NCBI GenBank assembly: GCA_002483445.1
Contig: DLHY01000020.1
Coordinates: 1 to 35,547 of the forward strand
Length of the DNA stretch: 35,547 nucleotides
Origin: Blastocatellia bacterium UBA7656
Lineage (GTDB): Bacteria > Acidobacteriota > Blastocatellia > UBA7656
Direction of reading: 5' to 3'
Shown here in pieces: positions 1 through 8,269 of the stretch. Below the pieces are notes generated by a model. It ran no database searches and was not told the DNA's origin. It saw only the letters and a list, made by a program, of their open reading frames with translations. A program made the translations under genes and the position numbers. Position 1 is the stretch's first letter. Each line of letters begins with the position of its first letter.

Positions 1-868
1 TCATTGTTTATCCCTCTCCAAAGTCGGAATTATTTAAAAACTTATTGCGTCCAGCGTGACCGCCGAACAAGAATTGAAACCTTACTGCTCAAACGACCTT
101 GCGAGTCTTCGATGACCGGAAAGTGTCAACGAGGATTGCAACACTCTCCTACCATCTCGCAACCCGCCCACTGGGCGGATGTGATTTGAGTCTGTTGCTG
201 CTTGACTCAGATTATTCAGGCCGGAAGGCATCTTGCCCGGCGTCCCGAATTCAAGGACTGACCCTTGTGACTACAGGGCCAGGAATCATAAAAGAGTGCG
301 TATAATAATTGGAAGCTATATAAAAAGCAACAGGAAACTGCCTTCAGAACCTAAATATTTATTTCAAAAACATCAGTTAAGTCAGTACAATCCGGGCTGA
401 TACTGTGCATCCTTCGTGCCATATATCGCGCAAGAGGCTGATATTTTTCGCCCTGTTATTAAACCATTTGTTTGGAACACTTGAATACCAATTCTTTTTT
501 TCTTCGGGGCGCTTCTTCCGTTGATTGATCAAGGACAATGGATACGAAGTAACGGCAACAAAGTATCCAGCCGGTATACACTGTACTCTGCCATGCTTAA
601 ACTGTTGCTTTTAATTCGAGAACTGTTTCTTGTGAAAACGCCATTCCTGCTTTTGAGACCCTTCCTGATATTTCAACTCGATTCGACGAGATTATCCATT
701 CGATGGCTTCCGGTACAGGGAAAAGAGGAAGAGAGGTAATCGCTCAGTTATGGGAGGAGAAAGTACGACAGGCTGCCCGACCGTCGTAGAAACCTCAACG
801 CCATCAACAGGCTGGCAGCCTGTTGTACCTCCCGGAACTGAGACATTACGAAAAGAGCCAACAAAGAA
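1..868. other. Non-coding left flank, no supported gene
   Basis: This stretch has only short open frames without family motifs or convincing ribosome binding sites, and parts of it (about 300-480) are AT-rich. I see no gene. At 66-80 and 128-142 two similar 15-mers lie 62 bases apart and look faintly like ends of degenerate CRISPR repeats (see findings). A perfect palindrome lies at 805-825. The region may be decayed sequence or the outer edge of something located to the left of the window. Confidence 0.5.
805..825. repeat. Perfect palindrome, ACAGGCT-type intergenic repeat
   Basis: The arms caacaggctg and cagcctgttg flank a single central G. A half-copy (acaggctgcc) occurs about 40 bases upstream, at 766-775. 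The same ACAGGCT/AGCCTGT core appears at 24515-24545, and gcagcctgttg recurs near 20203-20213, so this is probably a dispersed palindromic repeat of the genome. There is no T-tract, so a terminator role is not supported. Confidence 0.6.
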
Positions 869-897
869 TTGCCTGAGAGGGCCGGGTAAAATATAAT
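869..897 (+). promoter_or_regulatory. Sigma70-type promoter for the HAD/radical SAM pair
   Basis: TTGCCT at 869-874 and a perfect TATAAT at 892-897 are separated by 17 bases. Transcription would start near 904, about 35 bases before the TTG start of the HAD gene. The call is made from sequence match only. Confidence 0.6.
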
Positions 898-938
898 CCC
901 TGTTTCGGCTGGACTGACTGACTATACAGGTAAATCAT

Positions 939-1613
939 TTGAGCTTTAATCAAACGGTTTTATTCGATCTCGACGGCACGCTCGTTGACACGACGGATCT
1001 GATATTGCAATGTTTCAATCACTCGTGGCAAAGCGCGGTCGGGCTTGTTCCTTCGCGCGAGCGTCTCGTGGAAACATTCGGCATTCCTTTGCGCGAAGCG
1101 ATGCGAAGGCTGTTGGTTCATTCGAACGAGACGCTATGGGATTCAGTTCGCGACGCGCTCGTAGACCGGCTCCTTTCCGAGTATCGCTCTTTCAACGTCG
1201 CAAACCACGACCTTCTTGCCCGCCCTTTCGATGGCGCGAGGGAAACGGTTTCCGAACTCAGAGAGCGCGGTTATCGGATCGGGGTCGTGACCTCTAAGAG
1301 TCGCGAGCTTGCTCTTCGCGGATTGAAACTCTGCGGGCTTGATCATCTGATCGACGCGGCGATCTATCTTGAAGACACCTCTCGGCACAAGCCTGACCCT
1401 GAACCGATCCGCGTGGCGCTAGAGAGATTGAACGCGCGATCCGAAGCATCGGCTTATGTCGGAGACAGCCTCCACGATATGGAAGCAGGCCGACGCGCCG
1501 GGGTGCGAACGGTCGCGGCGATGTGGGGGCCAGCGCCACCGGGCGCGCTCGAAGCCGCCGCGCCGGATCATCTCGCCGCTTCGTTTCATCAGTTGCTTGA
1601 GATTTTCGACTGA
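939..1613 (+). CDS. HAD-superfamily phosphatase, phosphoglycolate phosphatase-like
   Basis: This is a 224-residue haloacid dehalogenase hydrolase that should remove phosphate from a small metabolite in the cytoplasm. The nucleophile motif is at residues 9-14 (F-D-L-D-G-T), with Asp10 as nucleophile and Asp12 as acid/base. The motif II segment is VVTSKSR, the motif III lysine lies in HKPDPEP, and the motif IV acidic pair is in YVGDSLHDMEAG. The helical cap between motifs I and II is typical of the Gph/PpaX branch. The substrate cannot be told from sequence; phosphoglycolate and pyrophosphate are both possible. The start is TTG, chosen because it is the first codon in frame before the motif and has AGG about 8 bases upstream. 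The radical SAM gene starts 7 bases after the stop, so the two are probably co-transcribed from the promoter at 869-897. Confidence 0.88.
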   Translation: MSFNQTVLFDLDGTLVDTTDLILQCFNHSWQSAVGLVPSRERLVETFGIPLREAMRRLLVHSNETLWDSVRDALVDRLLSEYRSFNVANHDLLARPFDGARETVSELRERGYRIGVVTSKSRELALRGLKLCGLDHLIDAAIYLEDTSRHKPDPEPIRVALERLNARSEASAYVGDSLHDMEAGRRAGVRTVAAMWGPAPPGALEAAAPDHLAASFHQLLEIFD

Positions 1614-1620
1614 AGTTTTT

Positions 1621-3441
1621 ATGCAAAAAATCAAAGAACGATACAGAGCAATACTCAGCCAGGAAAAGGGGCTGATTTATCACAAGCCGCGCGGGCTTGG
1701 TCTCGACATCGCCTTAGCTTATCCGAATACCTATCACATCGGAATGTCGAACCTCGGATTTCAAGCGGTCTATCAACTCTTCAATTCATACGCGGGCATA
1801 ACCTGCGAGCGAGCGTTCGTTCCCGACTCGGATATTGAAAAAGAGATGGAGCGCGCGCGCGTGCCTTTGCTTACGCTGGAATCGCAAACGCCCGTGTCGG
1901 AATTCGACGTGCTTGCCATCTCCGTTTCGTTCGAGACCGATTATCTCAACATCCCGAAACTTCTCCGACTCTCAAGAATTCCCGTCAAGTCTTCCGAGCG
2001 AAACGACTGGCACCCTCTGGTGGTGATGGGAGGCGCGGCGGCTTTTCTCAACCCGGAGCCTGTGGCCGATTTCATAGATGTCGTGTGCGTGGGCGAAGGC
2101 GAAGTGCTTGCGCCCGCTCTCATTCGCGTGATGAAAGAGTCAGAGTCGCGCGAAGATTTACTCCTCCGTCTCACGCGCGAGCCGGGGTTCTATGTCCCCC
2201 GGTTTTACGAAGCACACTATAACGATGACGGCACATTCAGCCAGATGATTCCGACAAACGGCGCTCCTCGGCGCGTCTTCACTATGCGCAACCCGATGCG
2301 CAAGCAGGAAGGCCACGGCGTGTTCGATGACGATTTCATCCCCGCAAGCGAGATACTCACCGACAACACCGAAATGAGCGGCAGATACCTGATGGAGATT
2401 TCGCGCGGATGCTCGATGGGTTGTCGCTTCTGCTGGGCGGGTTATTCGTACCTCGCGCCGCGAGTCTTTTCGGCTGAAAAACTGCTCGCCCGCGCAGCCG
2501 AGATGCGCGCCTTCACGGACAAGATCGGACTTGTAGCAACCGCAGTGTGCGATCACCCGGAAATTCATCAACTCCTCGACGGGCTTGAAAAACTCGACTA
2601 TCAGGTTTCTGTCTCGTCTTTGAGGCTTGATCAAATCTCGCCTGAGCTTCTTGACGCGCTCGTTCGCCGCAACGATCAGCAACTGGCCATCGCGCCTGAA
2701 ACCGGCTCTGACCGCCTCAGACGAGTCATCAACAAAAACCTCACCAACGATGAGATAGTTCAAATCGCGGAGATGATCTTCTCTCGCGGCATATTCAATC
2801 TGAAGCTCTACATGATGATAGGTCTTCCTACGGAAGAAGACGAAGACCTCGACGCAATCGTTGAGTTGACCGAGCGCATACGCGAGAGGATGATCGAGAT
2901 TGCGCGTCCTCGCGGGCGGGTCGGGACGATCATAGTTTCGCTCAACGCTTTCGTCCCCAAGCCGCAGACGCCTTTTCAATGGGAACCCATCCAGCCTGAG
3001 CGCGTCATCGATCAGAAGATCAAATACCTCACCCGCGCTTTCAAGCACATGCCAAACGTCGAAGTGCGAGCCATGTCATCGCGCATCGCGCAGCTTCAGG
3101 CATTGTTGAGCCTCGGTGATCGCCGCGTATCAGAGTTCATTCTCGAAACCGACCGCACAGGCAACTGGCGTCAGGCCATGCGCGAATGGATCCAATATCC
3201 GCTTCGTCGCCGCCCGCTCGATGAAGAGCTTCCGTGGCAGGTAGTCGATATTGGACTGACGACCGAGTTCATGAAGAAAGAGTACGAGCGCGCGATGGCT
3301 GAACGGATAACGAAGCCGTGTCCTGCAATCGATCCGTGCATACGCTGCGGCGTGTGCGACCCGCGCAACGTGCCTGAAAACGCTCTGGTGCAACTTGTGT
3401 GGATGAAGCCCGCTCTTGTGCAGGCCGCAGCAGGCGATTGA
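1621..3441 (+). CDS. B12-binding-type radical SAM protein (TIGR03960-like)
   Basis: A 606-residue radical SAM protein of unknown substrate. The N-terminal 200 residues resemble the Rossmann-like B12-binding domain of the YgiQ/TIGR03960 group (segments AYPNTYHIGMSNLG and VVCVGEGE). The SAM cluster motif is Cys264-x3-Cys268-x2-Cys271 (GCSMGCRFCWAG). Radical SAM barrel motifs continue to about residue 480 (SSLRLDQISPELL, IAPETGSDRLR, KLYMMIGLPTEED). A second cysteine set, Cys567-x5-Cys573-x2-Cys576-x2-Cys579 near the C terminus, could hold an auxiliary cluster or metal. The open frame runs further upstream into the HAD gene, but ATG 1621 is where family similarity begins; its ribosome binding site is weak (gaag), which suggests translational coupling to the HAD gene. 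The stop is only three bases from the convergent livG stop, with no terminator between. Confidence 0.85.
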   Translation: MQKIKERYRAILSQEKGLIYHKPRGLGLDIALAYPNTYHIGMSNLGFQAVYQLFNSYAGITCERAFVPDSDIEKEMERARVPLLTLESQTPVSEFDVLAISVSFETDYLNIPKLLRLSRIPVKSSERNDWHPLVVMGGAAAFLNPEPVADFIDVVCVGEGEVLAPALIRVMKESESREDLLLRLTREPGFYVPRFYEAHYNDDGTFSQMIPTNGAPRRVFTMRNPMRKQEGHGVFDDDFIPASEILTDNTEMSGRYLMEISRGCSMGCRFCWAGYSYLAPRVFSAEKLLARAAEMRAFTDKIGLVATAVCDHPEIHQLLDGLEKLDYQVSVSSLRLDQISPELLDALVRRNDQQLAIAPETGSDRLRRVINKNLTNDEIVQIAEMIFSRGIFNLKLYMMIGLPTEEDEDLDAIVELTERIRERMIEIARPRGRVGTIIVSLNAFVPKPQTPFQWEPIQPERVIDQKIKYLTRAFKHMPNVEVRAMSSRIAQLQALLSLGDRRVSEFILETDRTGNWRQAMREWIQYPLRRRPLDEELPWQVVDIGLTTEFMKKEYERAMAERITKPCPAIDPCIRCGVCDPRNVPENALVQLVWMKPALVQAAAGD

Positions 3442-3444
3442 TTT

Positions 3445-4161
3445 TTATTCTCCCAGATATGCCGTGATCACTTCTCGATTTTTGGCGACTTCTTCGGGGC
3501 GGCCTTCGGCGATCTTGCGACCGTGATTGAGAACTATCACGCGGTCAGAAATGCTCATCACCACCTGCATCACATGCTCGACTCCGGCAACGGCTGAAAT
3601 TCCCCGATCGTCGCGGAGGCGTTTTATCAACTCGACCGCTTCTTTCGACTCCGAAGGATTCAATCCCGACATCACTTCATCGAGCAGTATAAGTTTCGGG
3701 CGAGTGGCCAGCGAGCGCGCAAGCTCCAACCTTTTGCGCAATCCTATCGGCAATTTATCAGCGACCGCATCGCGCAACGAGTCGAGACTGGTGAACGCGA
3801 GAATATCTTCGGCGATTTCGCGCGCCTCCGCGTCCGAGGTCGCGCCTGCGAAAGCGCCGACCAGTATATTTTCAAACACAGTCAGCCCGCGAAGAGGTTT
3901 GACGAGTTGAAACGTGCGCCCGATTCCAGCAAGCGCGATCTGGTGAGGTTTTTTTCCTATGAGGTTTTGGCCACGGAAAACCACTTCGCCGCGCGTGGGC
4001 TGATGAAATCCTGCGACCAGATTGAAGACTGTAGTCTTGCCCGCTCCGTTCGGGCCGATGATGCTCACGGTTTCGCCCTCTTCTACCTGAAAGGTGAGCG
4101 ATTCGACGGCCACGAGTCCGCCGAATCTTTTCGTCAGGTCTTTGACTTCAAACAGAGGCAT
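3445..4161 (-). CDS. livG: Branched-chain amino acid ABC transporter ATPase, LivG type
   Basis: A 238-residue ATP-binding subunit of a HAAT-family importer acting at the inner face of the membrane. Walker A is GPNGAGKTT near residues 36-44, and the Q-loop follows in GIGRTFQLVKPL. The signature region reads LPIGLRKRLELARSLA, in place of the usual LSYGQQRRLEIARALA, and Walker B is LILLDEVMSGLNPSE, with Val where most ABC proteins have Pro. The LivG-specific long insert between Walker A and signature is present. It is the last gene of the liv locus. No LivF partner ATPase is seen in the window, so the pair is completed elsewhere or the ATPase is a homodimer. The start has no clear ribosome binding site: the preceding 30 bases are a heptamer tandem repeat. 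Confidence 0.9.
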   Translation of the reverse strand: MPLFEVKDLTKRFGGLVAVESLTFQVEEGETVSIIGPNGAGKTTVFNLVAGFHQPTRGEVVFRGQNLIGKKPHQIALAGIGRTFQLVKPLRGLTVFENILVGAFAGATSDAEAREIAEDILAFTSLDSLRDAVADKLPIGLRKRLELARSLATRPKLILLDEVMSGLNPSESKEAVELIKRLRDDRGISAVAGVEHVMQVVMSISDRVIVLNHGRKIAEGRPEEVAKNREVITAYLGE

Positions 4162-4165
4162 AAGC

Positions 4166-4193
4166 GAGTGATGAGTGATGAGTGATGAGTGAG
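4166..4193. repeat. Heptamer tandem repeat (gagtgat)x4 between livM and livG
   Basis: Almost four head-to-tail copies of gagtgat (the last ends gagtgag) occupy most of the 41 bases between livM and livG. A related pattern (tcactcgtcgcttgtcacctgtc) continues into the last codons of livM, so its C-terminal tail (TGDKRRVTG) is encoded by simple-sequence DNA. Other simple arrays with different units occur at 23561-23644, 31215-31300 and 35521-35547. Confidence 0.8.
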
Positions 4194-4202
4194 CAGTTTC
4201 CT

Positions 4203-5144
4203 TCAGCCTGTCACTCGTCGCTTGTCACCTGTCAGAAACTTTTTGAATCCTCCCATCAGTCCGTCGGGCATAAACAAAATCACAAGTATGAGCAGCGCGC
4301 CGTAAATGAGCAGGTTCGCCTGTTCGAAATAATTTCGAAATACTTCGCTTGAAAGTTTGAGCAATACCGCGCCAAGCACCGGGCCGGGGACAGTTCCCAA
4401 CCCGCCGATTATCGCTATGAGAACGATCTCGACCGACAAAGCCAGCGGCAGCACGACGGTCGGATCGACGAAGAGAAAATAGTTCGCGTAAAAAGCGCCA
4501 GCAAGCGCCGTTATCGCCGCGCTCAACGAGAGAGCGATCAGCTTGTAGCGCGTCGTATCGATGCCTATGGATTCGGCTGTCTCTTCGTCTTCGCGCACCG
4601 CCATCAGAAAGTATCCGAGCTTTCTGCGGCTTATCCACTGGCAGAGCGCGACCGTGCCGACAGCCATGACAAGAATGACGTAGTAGTAAGGAACTTTGTC
4701 TGTGCCGCTGAAGACTGATGGGCGTATGACCACTCCGACCGCGCCTCCGGTGAGATCGCGCCAGTTGAGCGCGACGAGGCGGACGACTTCGCTCACGGCG
4801 ATGGTCGCAAGAGTGAAGTAAGGCCCGCGCAATCGAAAGCATATCCGTCCGACAATGAGAGCTACGGGCAGCGCGACCACAGGGCCGAGCGCGAGGCCGA
4901 GCCAGGGCGAAAGAGAGGTTTTGCTTGCGAGTATGGCCGCGCTGTACGCGCCTATGCCGAAGAAGGCGGCGTGACCTACGGAGAGTTGTCCGGCAAATCC
5001 TCCGAGTATATTCCAGGCCGAACCGAGCGTGACATAGAGCAGAACGAGTATCAAAACGTGCTGCGAGTACCGCGTCTCGAACAAGTAGGGCGCGGTGAGC
5101 AGAAAGATTGAAAGTATGATAAACAGCAGACGTTTTTTATTCAT
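4203..5144 (-). CDS. livM: Branched-chain amino acid ABC transporter permease, LivM type
   Basis: A 313-residue inner-membrane permease of the HAAT importer. About ten hydrophobic segments are visible, the first at residues 5-20 (LLFIILSIFLLTAPYLF). LivM hallmarks are GFAGQLSVGHAAFFGIGAY near residue 50, the cytoplasmic coupling segment MAVREDEETAESIGID, and IIGGLGTVPGPVLGAV near the end. ATG 5144 is preferred over an in-frame start 48 bases upstream because it overlaps the TGA of the preceding RHH gene (ATGA, 5141-5144) and the family's hydrophobic start follows at once. That overlap means livM is now translationally coupled to the inserted block rather than to livH. The C-terminal tail is encoded by simple repeat DNA. 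Confidence 0.92.
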   Translation of the reverse strand: MNKKRLLFIILSIFLLTAPYLFETRYSQHVLILVLLYVTLGSAWNILGGFAGQLSVGHAAFFGIGAYSAAILASKTSLSPWLGLALGPVVALPVALIVGRICFRLRGPYFTLATIAVSEVVRLVALNWRDLTGGAVGVVIRPSVFSGTDKVPYYYVILVMAVGTVALCQWISRRKLGYFLMAVREDEETAESIGIDTTRYKLIALSLSAAITALAGAFYANYFLFVDPTVVLPLALSVEIVLIAIIGGLGTVPGPVLGAVLLKLSSEVFRNYFEQANLLIYGALLILVILFMPDGLMGGFKKFLTGDKRRVTG

Positions 5145-5401
5145 CGATGAGGTGCTGTGCCTTTTCTCAAACTGTCGCGTCCGGCTCGCCACTCGCGGAC
5201 TATTTTGACTGCATCCTCTTCTTTAAGGCCGGAGCGTCTCGCTGTGCGGGCCGAGCTTTCGAGAAGTTCTTCGTCATCGTCGCGTTCTATGAATTCGTCA
5301 ATGGCCCTCTCAACGATGCGCTTCACTGACACCTTGCGTCTGCGCGCCACCTTCTCAAGCGCGCGGCGTCTCGTTTCATCCAATTCGATCTGTGCGCTCA
5401 T
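5141..5401 (-). CDS. Ribbon-helix-helix (CopG-like) small protein, left flank of island
   Basis: An 86-residue basic/acidic protein with the layout of a ribbon-helix-helix DNA-binding protein: a short beta strand (AQIELDE), helix A (RRRALEKVARRR), a turn with VSVKRI, then helix B (VERAIDEFIERD). A C-terminal segment, RTARRSGLKEEDAVKIVREW, resembles the tail of antitoxins that pair with PIN or similar toxins, but no toxin gene is adjacent. The same architecture and a matching tail occur in the protein at 10443-10676, at the other end of the block. A ribosome binding site (taggac) precedes ATG 5401, and dpdA-like stops 5 bases upstream. It could autoregulate the block or be an orphan antitoxin; this is inference. 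Confidence 0.7.
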   Translation of the reverse strand: MSAQIELDETRRRALEKVARRRKVSVKRIVERAIDEFIERDDDEELLESSARTARRSGLKEEDAVKIVREWRAGRDSLRKGTAPHR

Positions 5402-5406
5402 AAGTC

Positions 5407-6450
5407 CTACATAGAAGGCATAGAATCATTCTTCTTTTCCAATGCATAATCAATCAGCCGGAGAAACATTCGGTTGAAAACGTGCGTGGGATACCAGTTT
5501 TGATACGAGCCTGCTTTCAGGTTCATCTCTATTTCTTTGACCTCTTCAAGCAAAACATAGAGATTGTGTGTTGCTCTGCGCGCAAAGCCTATCGTGCCGT
5601 TTTCCTTCAGTCCTTTTATGCCAGCTTGCCCACAGCCGGGACACTCACAGTTTCTCAACAGTGTCATCTCTTTTCTGTCTGGTTCTTTCCCTCGCCAGTT
5701 TCCCAACTGCGCTATTATGCGCTCGCCCCGTCCGGGCAATTGAATAATGCCGCGCGCTGCGCGGTTGCGCCAGCCTGAACTATCGACAGAATCAAGGCCG
5801 AGGACACAGGCTATATGAAGTGTGGCCGTCCCGCCAATCCCGAAAGCATGTATCTTCCCTTCGAATGCTCGTCTGGCCGTGAGTATTGAATCGATGGCGT
5901 TAGTCTTCGGCCCTGTCCCATTGGTCTGAAGAAACTGAGGAACCAGTCCCCCAAGCGCCAGAACTTTTTTCCTGCTCAGTTTGTCGTGCGCCTGAATCGC
6001 TTTTATGTACTTCCCTAGCTTGCCTCCTGCATGTATGACCGGCACGCACCCGTCAAAGCTGTACTCGCGGTTGTAGTACATGGTTTTTCTGAAGCACGAC
6101 TCCTGCTCGGCTTCTGTCATGGAGGGCAAAGGAATGAAGTCAGCCGGGACAGGATACCAGTCAGGTCTTGCCTGATTGACGAACTTCCAATAATCCCGCG
6201 TTGGAAGTTTATTGCCCGCGAGTATGTTTGCGAAAGCGCCGTTATCGATGTAAATCCTAATTCTCTTCGGAACGTCCAATGCTTTGTGCAAGCCGTCTTT
6301 CATCGCCCGCTCGCGCAGGCTTTTCGATCTGTGAAAATCGCTGAAGGAAACCATCACAGCGCGCAATTCGGGCAGATGAAACGGCGACTCGGGGTCCCAC
6401 ACGCGCGGTTGAAGTTGCTTCAGGGTCGTGCCTGCGATGATCTCCAACAA
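5407..6450 (-). CDS. DpdA-like TGT-fold base transglycosylase (predicted 7-deazaguanine DNA modification)
   Basis: A 347-residue member of the tRNA-guanine transglycosylase superfamily. The zinc site Cys268-x-Cys270-x2-Cys273 with His295 has the TGT spacing. Residues GLDSVDSSGWRNRAARG (218-234) align with the TGT nucleophile segment G-x-D-x-x-D...R-x-x-R, making Asp223 the likely nucleophile. IDNGAFA (68-74) corresponds to TDSGGF, with Asp69 as the base, and LALGGLVPQ (164-171 region) corresponds to the GGL motif. The short length, DNGAF and DSSGW variants are typical of the DpdA branch, which exchanges guanine in DNA for preQ0, rather than of bacterial Tgt. No preQ0 synthesis genes are in the window, so the precursor would come from elsewhere in the genome. 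The start is TTG 6450, supported by aggggag three bases upstream. It lies 8 bases after the HerA stop. A tRNA or free-nucleotide substrate cannot be excluded. Confidence 0.8.
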   Translation of the reverse strand: MLEIIAGTTLKQLQPRVWDPESPFHLPELRAVMVSFSDFHRSKSLRERAMKDGLHKALDVPKRIRIYIDNGAFANILAGNKLPTRDYWKFVNQARPDWYPVPADFIPLPSMTEAEQESCFRKTMYYNREYSFDGCVPVIHAGGKLGKYIKAIQAHDKLSRKKVLALGGLVPQFLQTNGTGPKTNAIDSILTARRAFEGKIHAFGIGGTATLHIACVLGLDSVDSSGWRNRAARGIIQLPGRGERIIAQLGNWRGKEPDRKEMTLLRNCECPGCGQAGIKGLKENGTIGFARRATHNLYVLLEEVKEIEMNLKAGSYQNWYPTHVFNRMFLRLIDYALEKKNDSMPSM

Positions 6451-6458
6451 TTTCTCCC

Positions 6459-8261
6459 CTAATTTTTTGAGCGATCCGGTCTGTTTGCTGGCTCTGCTGC
6501 TTTCATATTCTTACGGGCATTTTCCAGAGCCACAAAAGCGTCTTCTTCCTCGCGCTCTCCCTTCGACTGTGGCGGCTTCATTCTCACCAACACAGGGAAA
6601 TTGATTAGCTGTCCCGAAAGAAGAGCCTCGCCAACATCAAGGTTGGGCAGCATTTTGGCATCATCCTCGCCGAGAGTTTCGACCACTTTTCTGACGAAAT
6701 TCTGATCAGCAGGATTGACCAGCCGCATGATGATGTAAGAGTTGCATTGTGACAAGGTTGTCTCGTCAAGACGAGAAGGCCGTTGGCTGATTAGGATGAG
6801 ACCAACTCCGAATTTTCGCCCTTCTTGGGCAATCTGTTTCGTGGTCATTATCGCTCGCTGCTCCGCAGGCGTATTTGCCTGCGCAGGGACAAAGTTGTGG
6901 GCTTCCTCCAGAAGGAAAAGCACCGGCAGAGAGAGCGAGTTATCCACACGCGCATCGAATATACTGTCGGCTATCAAGCTGTATATAGTCGCTTGGAAAT
7001 CTCCGGTGTATCCGGCCAGCGCGATGATGCTGATCTCGTTGTAGCGAACCAGTTCTTTGCGATCCAGCGGAAGAGGGTCAGCATTGCGTGCTACCCTCTG
7101 ACTGGTCCTTTCCATTCTCGAAAGCGCGGCAGCCGCTTTGAAAGTGCGTTTCCTAACTGCCTCCAGCGTCTTTGCCTCGGTTCCGGTATAGCCTTCTATT
7201 TTTTTCCATCCCCAGTTACTCAACTGCCGTTTGCCATCATCGCTTTTGTTGCGCACAACCGTTTCTCCAGCCTGGGCCAACCTTGCAAGCAACCACATAT
7301 CTGGACGCAGACCGAATTTCACGATGTTAGGATCATTGACAGCGCTTGCCAGCCACTTTTCTCTCTCCCCCTTTTCAGACTGATCGCAATCGATGAAAGA
7401 CTTGCTTGCGCTAAAGATGTCTTCGAAAAGTCCAGACATTGCCCCTGTTAATTCGTATCCAAGCGTGTTTACAATTTGGGCTACCGTTTCGCTGTCTTCC
7501 TCGAAAATCGGGAAGCTGGCGTAGTATCGCCGTACCTTATTTTTGAGTTCGGGAACATCTGCGAGACCAGTGTAATCGCCGTGTGGATCGAAGATGACGA
7601 TCGGATACTTTTTCTTCGCCAGTTCTTCAATAATGCGCCGTGCAGCCCAGCTTTTTCCTGCACCGGTCATTGCAAGTATCGCCAGATGCCTTGTGACAAT
7701 CTTGTGGCCATCGACTTTGACATCAACTTCGCTTCGGTTCGAAAGCGTTGCGATATCGAGCGCGCGATCCTGTTTTTGCTCCAGTTCGCCCAGCACAACG
7801 CGAGCTATATCTGATGTGTCCGGTCTGTAGGCGCTTGTCGCAGGCTGCGGCGGATAGCGAACCTGATCGAGTTTTCCGCCCGAACCTCCTTCGATTGGTT
7901 CTGCGCCGAGTACCTGGCAGACAGCCGTCACCATCTCTCGACTGAGCGAAAGCACCGTGTCAAACGGGCTGGTGCGAGTGGCTGCCAGTTCATGCCCTGA
8001 CTCGGCAGGGAAGAGCGGATTCAATCGCTCGATTCGCTGAACCTTTGCCCAGACGCGAATCCGTTCGTTGCCCTCTCTGCCATCAGTTGGCCGCAATTCT
8101 GCGTCAACGGCAATGATGTCCTGCTCGCGCAAAGTTTCGTGCGCTATTGCAAGACGAAACTCGCGGCTCGTACTCTCTCCAACGATAGTCCCCACATAAC
8201 GGTCAGGAGCATTCGGAGCAGCGGTTTTCTTGCCTGTTTCTGTCGGTCTGTTGGTCGCCAT
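6459..8261 (-). CDS. herA: HerA-type DNA translocase ATPase
   Basis: A 600-residue HerA/FtsK-superfamily ATPase expected to form a hexameric ring that moves along DNA. The N-terminal HAS-barrel-like beta region spans about 20-150. Walker A is MTGAGKS (Lys203), followed by the HerA hallmark IFDPHGDY (223-230). Walker B is VLFLLEEAHN (447-456) with the catalytic Glu pair, and SQRPS (492-496) marks the sensor/arginine region, then DETTLSQCNSYIIMRL. ATG 8261 is chosen because gaggtgg lies just upstream; a TTG at 8273 overlaps the NurA stop and lacks a site. It follows nurA by 8 bases, the usual HerA-NurA pairing, and precedes dpdA-like by 8 bases. Known HerA-NurA pairs resect DNA ends in archaea or act in anti-phage systems in bacteria. 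The role here with a base-modifying enzyme is inferred. Confidence 0.93.
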   Translation of the reverse strand: MATNRPTETGKKTAAPNAPDRYVGTIVGESTSREFRLAIAHETLREQDIIAVDAELRPTDGREGNERIRVWAKVQRIERLNPLFPAESGHELAATRTSPFDTVLSLSREMVTAVCQVLGAEPIEGGSGGKLDQVRYPPQPATSAYRPDTSDIARVVLGELEQKQDRALDIATLSNRSEVDVKVDGHKIVTRHLAILAMTGAGKSWAARRIIEELAKKKYPIVIFDPHGDYTGLADVPELKNKVRRYYASFPIFEEDSETVAQIVNTLGYELTGAMSGLFEDIFSASKSFIDCDQSEKGEREKWLASAVNDPNIVKFGLRPDMWLLARLAQAGETVVRNKSDDGKRQLSNWGWKKIEGYTGTEAKTLEAVRKRTFKAAAALSRMERTSQRVARNADPLPLDRKELVRYNEISIIALAGYTGDFQATIYSLIADSIFDARVDNSLSLPVLFLLEEAHNFVPAQANTPAEQRAIMTTKQIAQEGRKFGVGLILISQRPSRLDETTLSQCNSYIIMRLVNPADQNFVRKVVETLGEDDAKMLPNLDVGEALLSGQLINFPVLVRMKPPQSKGEREEEDAFVALENARKNMKAAEPANRPDRSKN

Positions 8262-8269
8262 AAACCACC

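Noticed and set aside
521..739. 72-codon plus-strand frame in the left flank
   Set aside because: No ribosome binding site, no family match, and composition like the surrounding non-coding DNA.
1456..1620. N-terminal extension of the radical SAM frame inside the HAD gene
   Set aside because: It overlaps the HAD coding region in another frame and is Arg/Pro-rich; similarity to the radical SAM family begins at ATG 1621.
2158..3048. Long minus-strand open frame opposite the radical SAM gene
   Set aside because: It is an antisense shadow with no motifs. The plus-strand gene has clear catalytic cysteines.
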